Below, piece after piece: positions 1 to 5,873 of a stretch of DNA of 5,938 bases. Origin of the DNA: Thermoplasmata archaeon (GTDB taxonomy: Archaea; Thermoplasmatota; Thermoplasmata; Thermoplasmatales; Thermoplasmataceae); contig JAKAAI010000112.1 of NCBI GenBank assembly GCA_021797055.1, positions 1 through 5,938 on the forward strand, read 5' to 3'. How positions within the stretch are numbered: the first letter of the stretch is position 1; the number at the start of each line of letters is the position of its first letter. The translations under genes and the position numbers were made by a program. Under the pieces are notes generated by a model. That model ran no database searches. It was not told the origin of the DNA and saw nothing but the letters and a program-made list of their open reading frames with translations.

Positions 1-1
1 A

Positions 2-727
2 ATGGAAAATGAGATAGAGAGAAAGGAGCAGTTTTTTGCTGCACTCGCTGATGGAATGGGCGGGACCGCCAGGGGTGATGTTGCCAGCAGGCTGGCAATT
101 TCGGAGGCGAGACACATTGGCTCATCCATGATGAACCGTGACCTTACATCTGCTGATATTGTGAATTCAATTAACAGGATATATGAAAATGCAAACAACG
201 CACTGCTTACTTATGTTTCAAGAAATAACATGCAGAAAATAGGTACCACTCTGGTTGTAGCGTATTTTGATGGTACCGATCTGTATGTAGGAAACGTCGG
301 TGACAGCAGGCTATACATATTCAACGATGGTAAGAGAAGCTTCAGGACAGCCGATCACTCCTATGTTGAGATGCTCGTGGATCAGGGGATCCTGACAGAG
401 GAGGAATCCAAGTATCATCCACGGAAGAATGAGTTAATGAGGGCTATAGGGTTTGAGGAGGATCCCCTACCGGACATATACCGTCTGAGAACGTTCAGGG
501 GTGACTCCATCCTTCTATGCTGCGATGGTCTCTGGGAAGCATTCGATGATGCGATCATTGCAAAGGGGCTTCAGGCCAACATATCCTGTCATGACTCCCT
601 TGAAGTACTGATAAACCGCGCCAATGAGGTGGACGGAACAGACAACATATCAGCTGTTCTTCTGAGACCGTATGTCGAAACAACCGAGGAATCTGCGCTG
701 AAGAAACCCACGAAATCGACGGTCTGA
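2..727 (+). CDS. PP2C-family Ser/Thr protein phosphatase, 5'-truncated by window edge
   Basis: Metal-dependent protein phosphatase (PPM/PP2C) that would remove phosphate from Ser/Thr residues in the cytoplasm. Numbering from the ATG at base 2, visible motifs are DGMGG at 18-22 (metal-binding Asp), GTT at 81-83, the core strand GNVGDSRLYIF at 97-107, ADHS at 117-120, CDG at 174-176 (second metal Asp) and GTDN at 212-215 (third metal Asp plus Asn). These follow the family order. The usual N-terminal motif, an Arg followed by Asn-Glu-Asp about 25-30 residues before DGMGG, is absent. The ATG lies at the very edge, so the true start is almost certainly upstream and the protein is incomplete here. 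The end at 225-241 is a short polar tail with no membrane segment. In bacteria and some archaea such phosphatases sit beside Hanks-type kinases or FHA proteins; any such partner would be left of the window. The gene converges on the ABC operon, with 19 bases between the stop codons. Confidence 0.93.
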   Translation: MENEIERKEQFFAALADGMGGTARGDVASRLAISEARHIGSSMMNRDLTSADIVNSINRIYENANNALLTYVSRNNMQKIGTTLVVAYFDGTDLYVGNVGDSRLYIFNDGKRSFRTADHSYVEMLVDQGILTEEESKYHPRKNELMRAIGFEEDPLPDIYRLRTFRGDSILLCCDGLWEAFDDAIIAKGLQANISCHDSLEVLINRANEVDGTDNISAVLLRPYVETTEESALKKPTKSTV

Positions 728-740
728 GATCAATATATTC

Positions 741-760
741 AAAGGGTCAATCCCTTTTTC
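741..760 (+). terminator. Hairpin plus T-run in the convergent junction
   Basis: AAAGGG (741-746) pairs with CCCTTT (752-757) across a 5-base loop, and the right arm runs into five Ts (755-759). Archaeal RNA polymerase terminates mainly at T-runs, so this could end the phosphatase transcript. The stem overlaps the stop codon of the permease on the other strand (747-749). On the minus strand no T-run follows the hairpin directly. The repeat is seen in the sequence; termination is inferred. Confidence 0.45.
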
Positions 761-2198
761 TCGCAAGATTGAATGCAATCGCGAAAGGTACAGCTATCCA
801 GAGGATACCCACCAGGATCAGGACAGGCGACACAATCCCAAACGAAGATGGATCTATCGAGATCGATGAAATTAAACCTATCTTGCCTGTGAACATGGTC
901 TGCACAAGGAACGAAAAACCTGAAGGGCTGATGTAATCGAATGCTATTGTGCCCAGAACATATGCATTGCTTGAGGTAGACACGCTCAGAGCGGCAAGTA
1001 TTGCAACCGGTATGATGGACCAGAAAAGATCAAGAACAATGAAAACTGCAATAGAAGCCCCGAGCAGGGCCCCCTGAGATCTCACTATGTGTGAAAACAT
1101 GTATACAATTCCAAGAAAAGCCAATCCTTCGACAACATAAGTCCAGATGAAGTAAAGGCTGAAGTAATCAGAAAGATACATTGAAAAATAATGATCTATA
1201 ATCAGGTCGGAGAAGATCATCGAAACACCGACTGCTATGATTATTGCAACCGCATTGGCGACAAACCTGGAAAATATGAGGCCTCCCCTTGTTACCGGGC
1301 GCTTTAATACAGATTCCAGCACGCCGCTGGTCCGGTCCTTTCCATATGTGAGATATCCGGCAAATACAGCCAGTATTGGTATGAGGAAACCGAGTATGGC
1401 AGAAGTACCGGAAAAGACGAGGGACTGCAATTCACTCTGCGTTATTGGCGAGTAAAAGGTCATAGGTCCTATAAGCCTCGGGCTGGATGGAACCCCGGTT
1501 GCATTTACCGCCAGTGCTGCAAATGTGATATTTTTCTGCGAATAGATGACATCAGGAAATATGTTAATTACGGTAAAACCTGATTCAACATATTTGAACG
1601 TATAATCACTGGATGGCGATCTGATGAAACTGCTTGAGACATTTCCAATATAGACTGTATAGGAAGGGGCAGTGGCACCGTCCGGACCGATATAAAGAAG
1701 CTCTATGCCGACATTAGATTTGTTAGTCGGGTTATATATCTCGCTTGTGAAACCGCCCGCTATCTGCAAGCCAGAATAAGTGATGGAGGTATTGATGGAA
1801 TACTGACCTAAAGAAGTTGTAATTGGACGTCTGAATCCCTCGTACGTATAATGGATTCCCAATGAAATTGTAGGTGAGGGATCTATAGATATGGTAACAT
1901 TGGCAAATCCTGAAGATCCAGAGGTTGCGTTATAAACGGAACCGTTATATGTGAAACTATCAGTTACATCAGGAAACGGGCTTCCATAAGCATTGTGATT
2001 ATAGCCTACCATGGTCAGGCTGTTTCCGTTAATGTAATAACCATAGGTCAGGGATGGCTTTGCAGGTATTGAGACCGGGCTAAAAGTTGATCCTGACTCA
2101 TATGCCAGAAGGGAGGAAAGGCCAACAATAGCAACAATCATGATTATGACAAATTTACTTGTCAGGCTTCTCTTAATCTCATATAATATCGGTTTCAT
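747..2198 (-). CDS. ABC-2 type transporter permease with large extracytoplasmic domain
   Basis: Membrane subunit (483 aa) of the ABC system encoded with the upstream ATPase. A basic N-terminus precedes one membrane segment (about 15-33). Next comes a ~225-residue Ser/Thr/Tyr/Gly-rich polar domain (about 35-258) with eight N-glycosylation sequons (N85, N90, N100, N136, N159, N186, N223, N232), so it should face outside. The C-terminal half has about five more segments (near 264-285, 312-332, 350-370, 376-400 and 455-478). Between the second and third, DRTSGVLESVLKRPVTR (288-304) is the cytoplasmic coupling-helix signature typical of ABC-2 permeases of the NatB/COG1277 kind. The start codon overlaps the ATPase stop as ATGA, indicating translational coupling. 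The substrate cannot be told from sequence: lipid, peptide, antibiotic or cation export are all possible. ABC-2 fold confidence is high; the extracytoplasmic domain matches no family I recognise. Confidence 0.9.
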   Translation of the reverse strand: MKPILYEIKRSLTSKFVIIMIVAIVGLSSLLAYESGSTFSPVSIPAKPSLTYGYYINGNSLTMVGYNHNAYGSPFPDVTDSFTYNGSVYNATSGSSGFANVTISIDPSPTISLGIHYTYEGFRRPITTSLGQYSINTSITYSGLQIAGGFTSEIYNPTNKSNVGIELLYIGPDGATAPSYTVYIGNVSSSFIRSPSSDYTFKYVESGFTVINIFPDVIYSQKNITFAALAVNATGVPSSPRLIGPMTFYSPITQSELQSLVFSGTSAILGFLIPILAVFAGYLTYGKDRTSGVLESVLKRPVTRGGLIFSRFVANAVAIIIAVGVSMIFSDLIIDHYFSMYLSDYFSLYFIWTYVVEGLAFLGIVYMFSHIVRSQGALLGASIAVFIVLDLFWSIIPVAILAALSVSTSSNAYVLGTIAFDYISPSGFSFLVQTMFTGKIGLISSISIDPSSFGIVSPVLILVGILWIAVPFAIAFNLARKRD

Positions 2199-3112
2199 TT
2201 CGCACCACTTATTATACTGAAAAAGTAATCTTCCAGACTTTCTCCCATCGGGTTGAATTTCTTCACCGTATAACCGGCTTTCATGATCTCGCTTAGAATG
2301 CCTGGAATATCAGAATCAGGTACATTCAGGTCCCTCAGGAAGATTACATGATCAGTGTTATCGATTTGGCCATAATTCTGAAGCATTTTTGCACATTCAT
2401 TATCATAATTCAAAATATCTAATTCGATAACAGTCTTGCCAAGAGTTTTCAGGTCTCCGCGGTTAAGTAGCTTGATCAACTTTCCATGATCTATTATTGC
2501 AACCCTATCAGCAACGTCCTCGACCTCAGACAATATGTGAGAGGAAAGAAGTATTGCCTTGCCATCTTTCTTGAGGCTGAACATCAACTTTCTGACAAAT
2601 AGCACACCTTCAGGGTCAAGGCCGTTAAGGGTTTCATCGAAGAGCACATTCTTCGGATCACCAATTATCGATTCGGCAATTGCAAACCTCTTCTTCATTC
2701 CCTGGGAATAATTCCGGAGCTTTTTGTTGAACTGACCCTTGAGCCCAACCTTTTCCAGCAGCTGTGTAATCCTGTTATCGGTTTCCTCTCCATGCATATC
2801 GTAAAATCCTGCAAAATATCTCATGAGCTCGAATGGCCTGGCATTCGGTTCAAAGTTCGGTAGTTCAGGTATCCATCCTACATTTGAAGCTGCCTTTACC
2901 TTTTCAGATACAATATCAAAACCATCAACCATGATGTGGCCGGACGTTGGCAGAATAATGCCTGAAGACATTCTAATCGTTGTTGTTTTCCCTGCCCCGT
3001 TTAAACCGACAAGACCGAGTATTTCTCCGTCTTTCAGTTCAAGTTCAAGATTGTCAACAGCTAGTGGCTGTTTTTTTGAGTAAGATTTAGATGCACCTTG
3101 TATGTTGATCAT
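2195..3112 (-). CDS. ABC-2 type transporter ATP-binding protein (CcmA/NatA-like)
   Basis: ATPase (305 aa) that powers the partner permease from the cytoplasmic face. Motifs: Walker A GLNGAGKT at 36-43; a Q-loop region WIPELPN at 80-86 in which Glu stands where many ABC proteins have Gln, common in this subfamily; signature YSQGMKKR at 135-142; Walker B NVLFDE at 155-160 with catalytic Glu160; D-loop GLDPEG at 164-169; H-loop His192 in SSH. All catalytic positions are intact. The last ~85 residues form the usual accessory C-terminal domain, with the ending LEDYFFSII typical of this group (COG1131). It is the first gene of the operon and overlaps the permease by 4 bases. The ATG is supported by a Shine-Dalgarno site at 3121-3130 and by a promoter just beyond it. 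Control by a repressor at the inverted repeat 3134-3151 is inferred. Confidence 0.96.
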   Translation of the reverse strand: MINIQGASKSYSKKQPLAVDNLELELKDGEILGLVGLNGAGKTTTIRMSSGIILPTSGHIMVDGFDIVSEKVKAASNVGWIPELPNFEPNARPFELMRYFAGFYDMHGEETDNRITQLLEKVGLKGQFNKKLRNYSQGMKKRFAIAESIIGDPKNVLFDETLNGLDPEGVLFVRKLMFSLKKDGKAILLSSHILSEVEDVADRVAIIDHGKLIKLLNRGDLKTLGKTVIELDILNYDNECAKMLQNYGQIDNTDHVIFLRDLNVPDSDIPGILSEIMKAGYTVKKFNPMGESLEDYFFSIISGAK

Positions 3113-3120
3113 TTTATCAG

Positions 3121-3130
3121 AACCACCTCT
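3121..3130 (-). promoter_or_regulatory. Shine-Dalgarno site of the ABC ATPase gene
   Basis: Read on the minus strand this is AGAGGTGGTT, matching the archaeal consensus GGAGGTGAT at most positions and placed 8-14 bases before the ATG at 3112. It fixes the start and implies a leader, so this operon is not leaderless. The leader predicted from the TATA element is only about 20 bases, just enough to hold this site. Confidence 0.7.
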
Positions 3131-3133
3131 TCC

Positions 3134-3151
3134 GATATCGAAATCGATATC
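3134..3151. promoter_or_regulatory. Perfect inverted repeat, candidate operator of the ABC operon
   Basis: GATATCG (3134-3140), AAAT, CGATATC (3145-3151): a perfect 7-bp inverted repeat with a 4-base spacer. Each arm carries GATATC, so the site also holds two direct GATATC copies starting 12 bp apart. It lies exactly between the TATA-like element (3152-3162) and the predicted transcription start near 3132, where a bound dimer would block RNA polymerase or pre-initiation complex assembly. Archaeal ABC-2 operons are often controlled by GntR-, PadR- or ArsR-type repressors. None is encoded in this window, so the binding protein is unknown. Confidence 0.55.
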
Positions 3152-3165
3152 AAATACTTAATGCA
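3152..3165 (-). promoter_or_regulatory. TATA element of the ABC operon
   Basis: On the minus strand the sequence is GCATTAAGTATTTG, an AT-rich TATA-like stretch. A start about 25 bases downstream falls near 3132, giving a ~20-base leader that contains the Shine-Dalgarno site. The match to the archaeal TATA consensus is moderate; the spacing is good. Confidence 0.5.
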
Positions 3166-3482
3166 AACATCTGGCCTGGAATATCAGAACTCTGGGAACA
3201 CAGAGGGCAGGTTATTTTCGGTTTATTTGCCAAATTATAAAACTACTTCAAACACCTGTTACAAGAAATATGGCTGCTTCTCCGATCAATCAACATTGTT
3301 ATTCATTCCCCGTTTTAAGTATTTATTTAATCCATCTATCTGAAACAGAATGATGTGGCATTTTAGCAATTTAGAATAATATGTTTGTGTGTATAAGTTT
3401 TGCAAAAATACCCTGTCGAAATCCTTTTTCATGGCCCAGGTCCAGATACACAAATCTCTCCTATACTCCGCATCGCCACAAC
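3163..3482. other. Intergenic region between divergent genes, no convincing gene
   Basis: Open frames here are short and lack ribosome sites. The longest plus-strand frame (3098-3343) starts inside the ATPase gene and crosses the operon promoter, and its composition is not protein-like. The continuous frame from 3381 into the surface protein gene is rich in Arg, Cys, Trp and Pro and reads like untranslated leader. A short imperfect repeat is visible: CTCTG (3191-3195) can pair with CAGAG (3202-3206). The orphan TATA-like element at 3311-3330 is listed separately. Confidence 0.5.
3311..3330 (+). promoter_or_regulatory. Orphan TATA-like element, possible distal promoter
   Basis: The 20 bases are almost entirely A/T and contain TTAAGTATTT (3315-3324), the same 10-bp core found in the ABC operon promoter on the opposite strand (3152-3161). 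Start of transcription would fall near 3345, about 175 bases before the most likely start of the surface protein. It could be a distal promoter giving a long leader, or the promoter of a small RNA. The element is also AT-rich on the minus strand, so direction is uncertain. Confidence 0.35.
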
Positions 3483-3493
3483 ACTTTTATAAT
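3482..3493 (+). promoter_or_regulatory. Proximal TATA box of the surface protein gene
   Basis: CACTTTTATAAT (3482-3493) is a good archaeal TATA box. Its centre near 3487 predicts a start around 3512-3514, downstream of the ATG at 3498 and just before the ATG pair at 3522/3525. It therefore decides the start codon: the frame's earlier ATGs at 3381 and 3498 would not be on this transcript. A purine stretch AGAAAGGG (3513-3520) just before the ATG may help ribosome binding. Confidence 0.55.
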
Positions 3494-3521
3494 TGCTATG
3501 TCTAAGTATTATAGAAAGGGT

Positions 3522-4952
3522 ATGATGACAAAGGGTCGTTTTGTATCCATTTTTGTGGTTACAATAATGGTGATTTCCATCCTTGGTATAACCGTTCCAA
3601 ATTATTTTTCCGTCAACGACCAGTTTTTGTCAATAGATGTTGTGTCACAGAACAGTACGCCATTGCAGAACGTTTCCGTTCAAGGGGATATAATTGCCCC
3701 AATCAGTTCGCATACTGGGTGGAATACGATCTTTTCAGGTATAACAAGTTCTTCAGGAAAATTTTCTACGAGTAACCTGACTTCTCTTATGAAGTTCGGA
3801 AAAGAGTGGAAATCTGCATTGGGTCCACTGATAACAGGTTCATCCCCAACAATAACCTTATTCCTGACTTATTCAGATAGCAGGGGAATTTACTTCAAAG
3901 AATCATCGATATATGGCGCTGGCCAGAGCGGTCTCGTTTCCGATCTCCTTTCGGGTAAATCATTTTCCAAAACAGTTGTATTCAATATTTCTGGAAAACC
4001 TAATTTTCCCGCGCAGAATTCCAGCCAGCCAAGTATTGCAATGTCAGATAATAGCACCCCTCAACCCAGTGAGCCATACGGATATCTCTGGGAGGAGGTT
4101 AAGTGTTATAATACTGGAACCATACATATCCCGGTTTCATGGGTATCGGCGAGTGGTGCTGCATATGGAGAGGTGAACAGTTTAATTGATTCAACTGGCA
4201 GTGTTAAATGGAATACGGGGCTGGATCTTGGTACAGGCTCCAGCGGAATATCCGTGAGCGCTGGATTCCAGGCAGGCGGGACTGTTTGGCAAAACACAAA
4301 CGTTTTTCTGAAAAGCTGGACAACAGGAAACCCACCAACCGATGGTTATATCTATATAGATGCGCAGGCCGCGGGAGCTCTCTTTCAGCTCTACAAATAC
4401 AACCCATTTATGTGTGCAAGGTTTGGACCGGACTGTCCTCATCCAACCGACGATTTCCAGTACGATGCTTCCATTATCAATCCAGAGGTGAGTTCTACCG
4501 GCGCCATATGCGGGGGGGCATCGTCAGGTACTCCTCCAGATATCTCCCAGATAAGCAAGAATTTCTCGGAAAGTTACTTCGGCCTTTATATTGGGCAGGG
4601 AAGTCCGACCAATTCCCCGGCTCAGGAGATTTATAGCAATTCTTTCGTGGACGATTATGCCTCTTCAGATACACAGTGGATCAGTGTTGGTATCTCCGTT
4701 GGAGCCATTCTAGTATGGGCTCTTGGGCCAGAAGTCGCAATACCTACAGATCTTCTGTTGAGTGTTATAGGTACTATTTCAAGCTCGTCTACTGATTTGT
4801 CCCTGGGCGCTCTTTCATTCGATGCTCCAACCGGTGCGTCTATTTATGTTTACGTTTATGTGGGGAATGTAAACTATGAAATGGCAAACGGAGAGACCGG
4901 CAGGATCCCTCTGATGGGGGGCTGTGTCATAGGAATTTACCAAGGATTGTAA
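3522..4952 (+). CDS. Secreted or surface-anchored protein of unknown family
   Basis: I do not recognise the family. From ATG 3522 it is 476 aa; in-frame ATGs at 3498 and 3381 would add 8 or 47 residues, but the TATA box at 3482-3493 argues against them. A basic start (TKGR) leads into a hydrophobic stretch at about 7-25, a signal peptide or N-terminal anchor. Residues about 35-83 follow the pattern of a carboxypeptidase-regulatory/Ig-like beta-sandwich (PLQNVSVQG, then GITSSSGKF); this is a weak assignment. A Ser/Asn/Pro-rich linker lies near 160-185. Residues ~186-385 are rich in Gly, Tyr, Trp and Ser and hold four of the five cysteines (C195, C298, C305, C330, C468). Residues 386-418 are strongly hydrophobic and may be a membrane segment, followed by a beta-rich tail. 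Seven N-glycosylation sequons (N44, N50, N85, N155, N166, N177, N347) fit an exported protein. It is divergent from the ABC operon; a shared role is only inference. Confidence 0.8.
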   Translation: MMTKGRFVSIFVVTIMVISILGITVPNYFSVNDQFLSIDVVSQNSTPLQNVSVQGDIIAPISSHTGWNTIFSGITSSSGKFSTSNLTSLMKFGKEWKSALGPLITGSSPTITLFLTYSDSRGIYFKESSIYGAGQSGLVSDLLSGKSFSKTVVFNISGKPNFPAQNSSQPSIAMSDNSTPQPSEPYGYLWEEVKCYNTGTIHIPVSWVSASGAAYGEVNSLIDSTGSVKWNTGLDLGTGSSGISVSAGFQAGGTVWQNTNVFLKSWTTGNPPTDGYIYIDAQAAGALFQLYKYNPFMCARFGPDCPHPTDDFQYDASIINPEVSSTGAICGGASSGTPPDISQISKNFSESYFGLYIGQGSPTNSPAQEIYSNSFVDDYASSDTQWISVGISVGAILVWALGPEVAIPTDLLLSVIGTISSSSTDLSLGALSFDAPTGASIYVYVYVGNVNYEMANGETGRIPLMGGCVIGIYQGL

Positions 4953-4975
4953 TTTCGCGCACTTGCCTTAAACGA

Positions 4976-4990
4976 GATCCATTATGGATC
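4976..4990. repeat. 15-bp near-perfect palindrome downstream of the surface protein gene
   Basis: GATCCAT (4976-4982) and ATGGATC (4984-4990) are exact reverse complements around one central base. The site begins 23 bases after the stop codon. The loop is too small for a stable RNA hairpin of full length, and no T-run follows at once (TTTTAT comes only at 5020-5025). A DNA-binding site for a dimer upstream of the gene at 5066 is as likely as a terminator. Role unknown. Confidence 0.4.
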
Positions 4991-5017
4991 ATTACTTGAC
5001 AACACATTCCTGATACA

Positions 5018-5052
5018 GTATTTTATGGTCATACCAAAAAAGTTAATAGGAG
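5018..5052 (+). promoter_or_regulatory. Promoter and Shine-Dalgarno region of the small acidic protein gene
   Basis: A TATA-like stretch GTATTTTATG (5018-5027) would start transcription near 5048, directly at AGGAG (5048-5052), a plausible Shine-Dalgarno site 13 bases before GTG 5066 and 19 before ATG 5072. A second AT-rich stretch (5036-5047) would instead give a near-leaderless transcript starting around ATG 5072. The sequence does not decide between them. Confidence 0.35.
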
Positions 5053-5065
5053 AAAAGTAAATTGC

Positions 5066-5398
5066 GTGGCTATGGATTGCAATTCTCTCATCGCAATGAT
5101 AGAATCAAAATACAGCAAGATGCTTGGTCCGTTCGGGCCGGAGGAAGATCTATCTGAAACTGAACGTTTGAAGTATATAGATGCTACATCAGAATTTTTG
5201 AAATGGATGGAGGATACCACGCTGAGAACTCCATGCGAATCAGGCGATCAGACAATATCAGCTAAACAGTGTATTCTGAATACAATGAATGATGATCCAG
5301 ATGAATCGCAACATCCACTTCTATGGGAATCCCTTGGCCTTTTTTCAAACGCGAGACTCAAGCAGATATTCGGCGTTGAAATATTCTCTGACGAATAG
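5066..5398 (+). CDS. Small acidic protein of unknown function
   Basis: I do not recognise this 110-residue protein. It starts at GTG 5066 or at ATG 5072 two codons later; no other start lies upstream in frame before the presumed leader. It is acidic, with clusters such as PEEDLSETE (25-33) and DDPDES (76-81), and has three cysteines (C5, C57, C69). It has no signal peptide or membrane segment, so it should be cytoplasmic. Two helical parts can be guessed: 6-20 plus 29-50, and 84-103 (PLLWESLGLFSNARLKQIFG), separated by a polar loop. No DNA-binding or catalytic motif is evident. It lies 113 bases after the surface protein and 52 bases before the next small gene, each gap with promoter-like sequence, so an operon is not certain. 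The coding call rests on the length of the frame, its protein-like composition and the upstream signals. Confidence 0.72.
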   Translation: MAMDCNSLIAMIESKYSKMLGPFGPEEDLSETERLKYIDATSEFLKWMEDTTLRTPCESGDQTISAKQCILNTMNDDPDESQHPLLWESLGLFSNARLKQIFGVEIFSDE

Positions 5399-5410
5399 GT
5401 TATTTCCACT

Positions 5411-5423
5411 AAAAGTTTAATTA
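5411..5423 (+). promoter_or_regulatory. TATA-like element of the helical small protein gene
   Basis: AAAAGTTTAATTA (5411-5423) is a TATA-like element centred near 5417. A start about 26 bases downstream falls near 5443, leaving a leader of roughly 8 bases before GTG 5451. No Shine-Dalgarno site is present, so a near-leaderless message, common in Thermoplasmatales, is likely. Confidence 0.45.
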
Positions 5424-5450
5424 GTCTGCTAAAATCGATCCTGGATAAAA

Positions 5451-5792
5451 GTGGATGAGAGAATAGAACGCAGGTTGCAGGATATTGTTAAAGCATTGCC
5501 TTCCGAGGAAATGTATTTTGAGGCCTTACGGGATATTATTAAGGATATAATAAAGGAATATCTGAGAAAACAGATCAACCAGAACGCAGAGCTAAAAAAG
5601 GGCATAGCTGAAGCACTGCGTGGGTTTATGGAAGCGAAGCTCAAGGAATATGATTCCATGGCAAGAATGGCAAAGCTTACAGCAAGTTTGAGTCTTCTGG
5701 CTGCTCCTGAGTCCGTAAAAGATGAGGCGCTTAAGGACTTTGCATCCGTTTTCCAGAAAGAGATTGAAGAGATAATAAGAAGAACATTCTGA
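5451..5792 (+). CDS. Small all-helical charged protein of unknown function
   Basis: I do not recognise this 113-residue protein. GTG 5451 is chosen because no ATG, GTG or TTG lies closer upstream in frame, the promoter spacing fits, and the next in-frame ATG (residue 21) would remove a good amphipathic helix. Nearly the whole chain should be alpha-helical: about 1-16, 18-43, 45-68, 70-84 and 87-113, with Pro17 and Pro86 as likely breaks. Isoleucine, leucine and alternating Lys/Glu give amphipathic faces (DIIKDIIKEYL at 28-38; FQKEIEEIIRR at 101-111), suggesting a helical bundle or coiled-coil oligomer. Residues 72-86 are mildly hydrophobic but too short and polar for a clear membrane segment. 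DIIKDIIK comes from an imperfect tandem 12-base repeat (5532-5555, 10 of 12 identical). There is no signal peptide or catalytic motif. A T-run at 5811-5815 may end the transcript. Confidence 0.75.
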   Translation: MDERIERRLQDIVKALPSEEMYFEALRDIIKDIIKEYLRKQINQNAELKKGIAEALRGFMEAKLKEYDSMARMAKLTASLSLLAAPESVKDEALKDFASVFQKEIEEIIRRTF

Positions 5793-5850
5793 TTATCATA
5801 CCATGAGATATTTTTGTGATTATATTAGTAACAAAATGCTTTGTTCCTAA

Positions 5851-5861
5851 GATTTAAAATC
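5851..5861 (+). promoter_or_regulatory. TATA-like element near the right edge
   Basis: GATTTAAAATC is AT-rich and nearly self-complementary, so it could act in either direction. On the plus strand it would start transcription near 5880, inside the hairpin at 5874-5898. A plus-strand frame with possible starts at TTG 5863, GTG 5872 or GTG 5899 runs off the window. Minus-strand frames ending at 5847 and 5854 are equally open. Too little is visible to choose. Confidence 0.25.
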
Positions 5862-5873
5862 CTTGATAATTGT

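Noticed and set aside
2..727. A complete phosphatase starting at the ATG at base 2
   Set aside because: The N-terminal motif that the family needs for metal and phosphate binding is missing and the ATG is at the window edge, so it is better read as truncated than as a naturally short form.
1237..1455. Plus-strand open frame opposite the permease gene
   Set aside because: Antisense to the conserved ABC-2 membrane region; no start signals and no recognisable protein character.
2823..3083. Plus-strand open frame opposite the ATPase Walker A region
   Set aside because: Its Pro/Ser/Phe-rich sequence is the antisense of conserved ATPase codons; no start signals.
3098..3343. Plus-strand open frame of 81 codons
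   Set aside because: It begins inside the ATPase gene on the other strand, crosses its ribosome site, operator and promoter, has no ribosome site of its own, and its composition is not protein-like.
4106..4442. Minus-strand open frames opposite the surface protein gene
   Set aside because: Mutually overlapping in different frames, rich in Pro, Cys and Trp, no promoter or ribosome site; shadows of the plus-strand gene.
4208..4636. Plus-strand open frame of 142 codons inside the surface protein gene
   Set aside because: Arg- and Trp-rich, fully contained in a better-supported gene in another frame, no start signals. It is a shadow caused by the relatively G/C-rich stretch, where three frames stay open.
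5029..5220. Minus-strand open frame opposite the small acidic gene
   Set aside because: Short, with no minus-strand promoter or ribosome site, and it overlaps the plus-strand promoter region of a better candidate.
5429..5659. Minus-strand open frame opposite the helical protein gene
   Set aside because: Ser/Ile/Phe-rich antisense of a helix-coding gene; the plus strand gives a far more protein-like product.
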